Of a stretch of 12,362 bases of DNA, positions 12,319 to 12,362 are shown piece after piece. How positions within the stretch are numbered: the first letter of the stretch is position 1; each line of letters starts with the position of its first letter. The notes under the pieces were generated by a model. The model saw nothing but the letters and a program-made list of their open reading frames with translations. It ran no database searches and was not told the DNA's origin. This DNA is from Thermoanaerobaculia bacterium (GTDB lineage: Bacteria > Acidobacteriota > Thermoanaerobaculia > Gp7-AA8): NCBI GenBank assembly GCA_023700825.1, contig JAMPYE010000079.1:1-12362 (forward strand). The letters run 5' to 3'. A program made the translations under genes and the position numbers.

Positions 12319-12362
12319 CGAGCTTCGAATGCCCCACGGACAAGGACGGCAGCTCGGCTCCG

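Noticed and set aside
12269..12362. Possible C-terminus of a minus-strand gene entering from the right
   Set aside because: Frames are open for about 25-30 codons but the translations show no recognisable motif, and the tract overlaps the heptad-like repeat.

Overview
This is a GC-rich bacterial chromosomal window (roughly two thirds G+C in coding regions) with complete housekeeping and signalling genes and no phage, transposase, CRISPR, rRNA or tRNA signal. Several genes have TAGAAT-like -10 boxes shortly upstream of the start. Intergenic spacers carry heptad repeats, and signalling domains are fused to enzymes and transporters. Together with the gene families this suggests a free-living Gram-negative lineage; Acidobacteriota is plausible, but this is a guess from style and not from a marker gene.

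Layout, left to right. 1-166 (-) is the start of an HlyD/MacA-type periplasmic adaptor that runs off the left edge. 294-453 is a heptad-repeat element with inverted arms. 460-2703 (-) is a SulP anion transporter fused to STAS and cyclic-nucleotide-binding (CNB) domains. 2766-2894 is a second heptad element of the same architecture. 3014-5605 (+) is a secreted M1 zinc aminopeptidase. 5663-5938 (-) is a small RRM RNA-binding protein behind a long structured leader with a good promoter. 6313-6990 (+) is a PilZ-domain protein that looks leaderless. 7091-7540 (-) is a secreted protein of five exact 16-residue repeats. 7822-9801 (+) is glucose-6-phosphate dehydrogenase fused to a C-terminal CNB domain. 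9925-10266 and 10283-10720 (+) form an anti-sigma-factor-antagonist/anti-sigma-kinase pair. 10804-11433 (-) is a secreted beta-repeat protein of the DUF4097 kind. 11540-12268 (+) is a DUF2071/YqjF-like protein. The right edge starts a third heptad-repeat tract.

The genes mostly alternate in orientation, so nearly every one is its own transcription unit; the STAS/kinase pair is the only clear operon. The shared theme is nucleotide and phospho-signalling: two CNB domains on unrelated effectors (anion transport and entry to the oxidative pentose phosphate pathway), one PilZ domain (c-di-GMP) and one partner-switching pair. No cyclase, sigma factor or phosphatase is present.

The most interesting points are the G6PDH-CNB fusion, which implies direct second-messenger control of NADPH production, and the intergenic elements in which period-7 repeats in inverted orientation enclose two further hairpins. 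The second pattern occurs twice with different heptad sequences, so architecture rather than sequence seems conserved.
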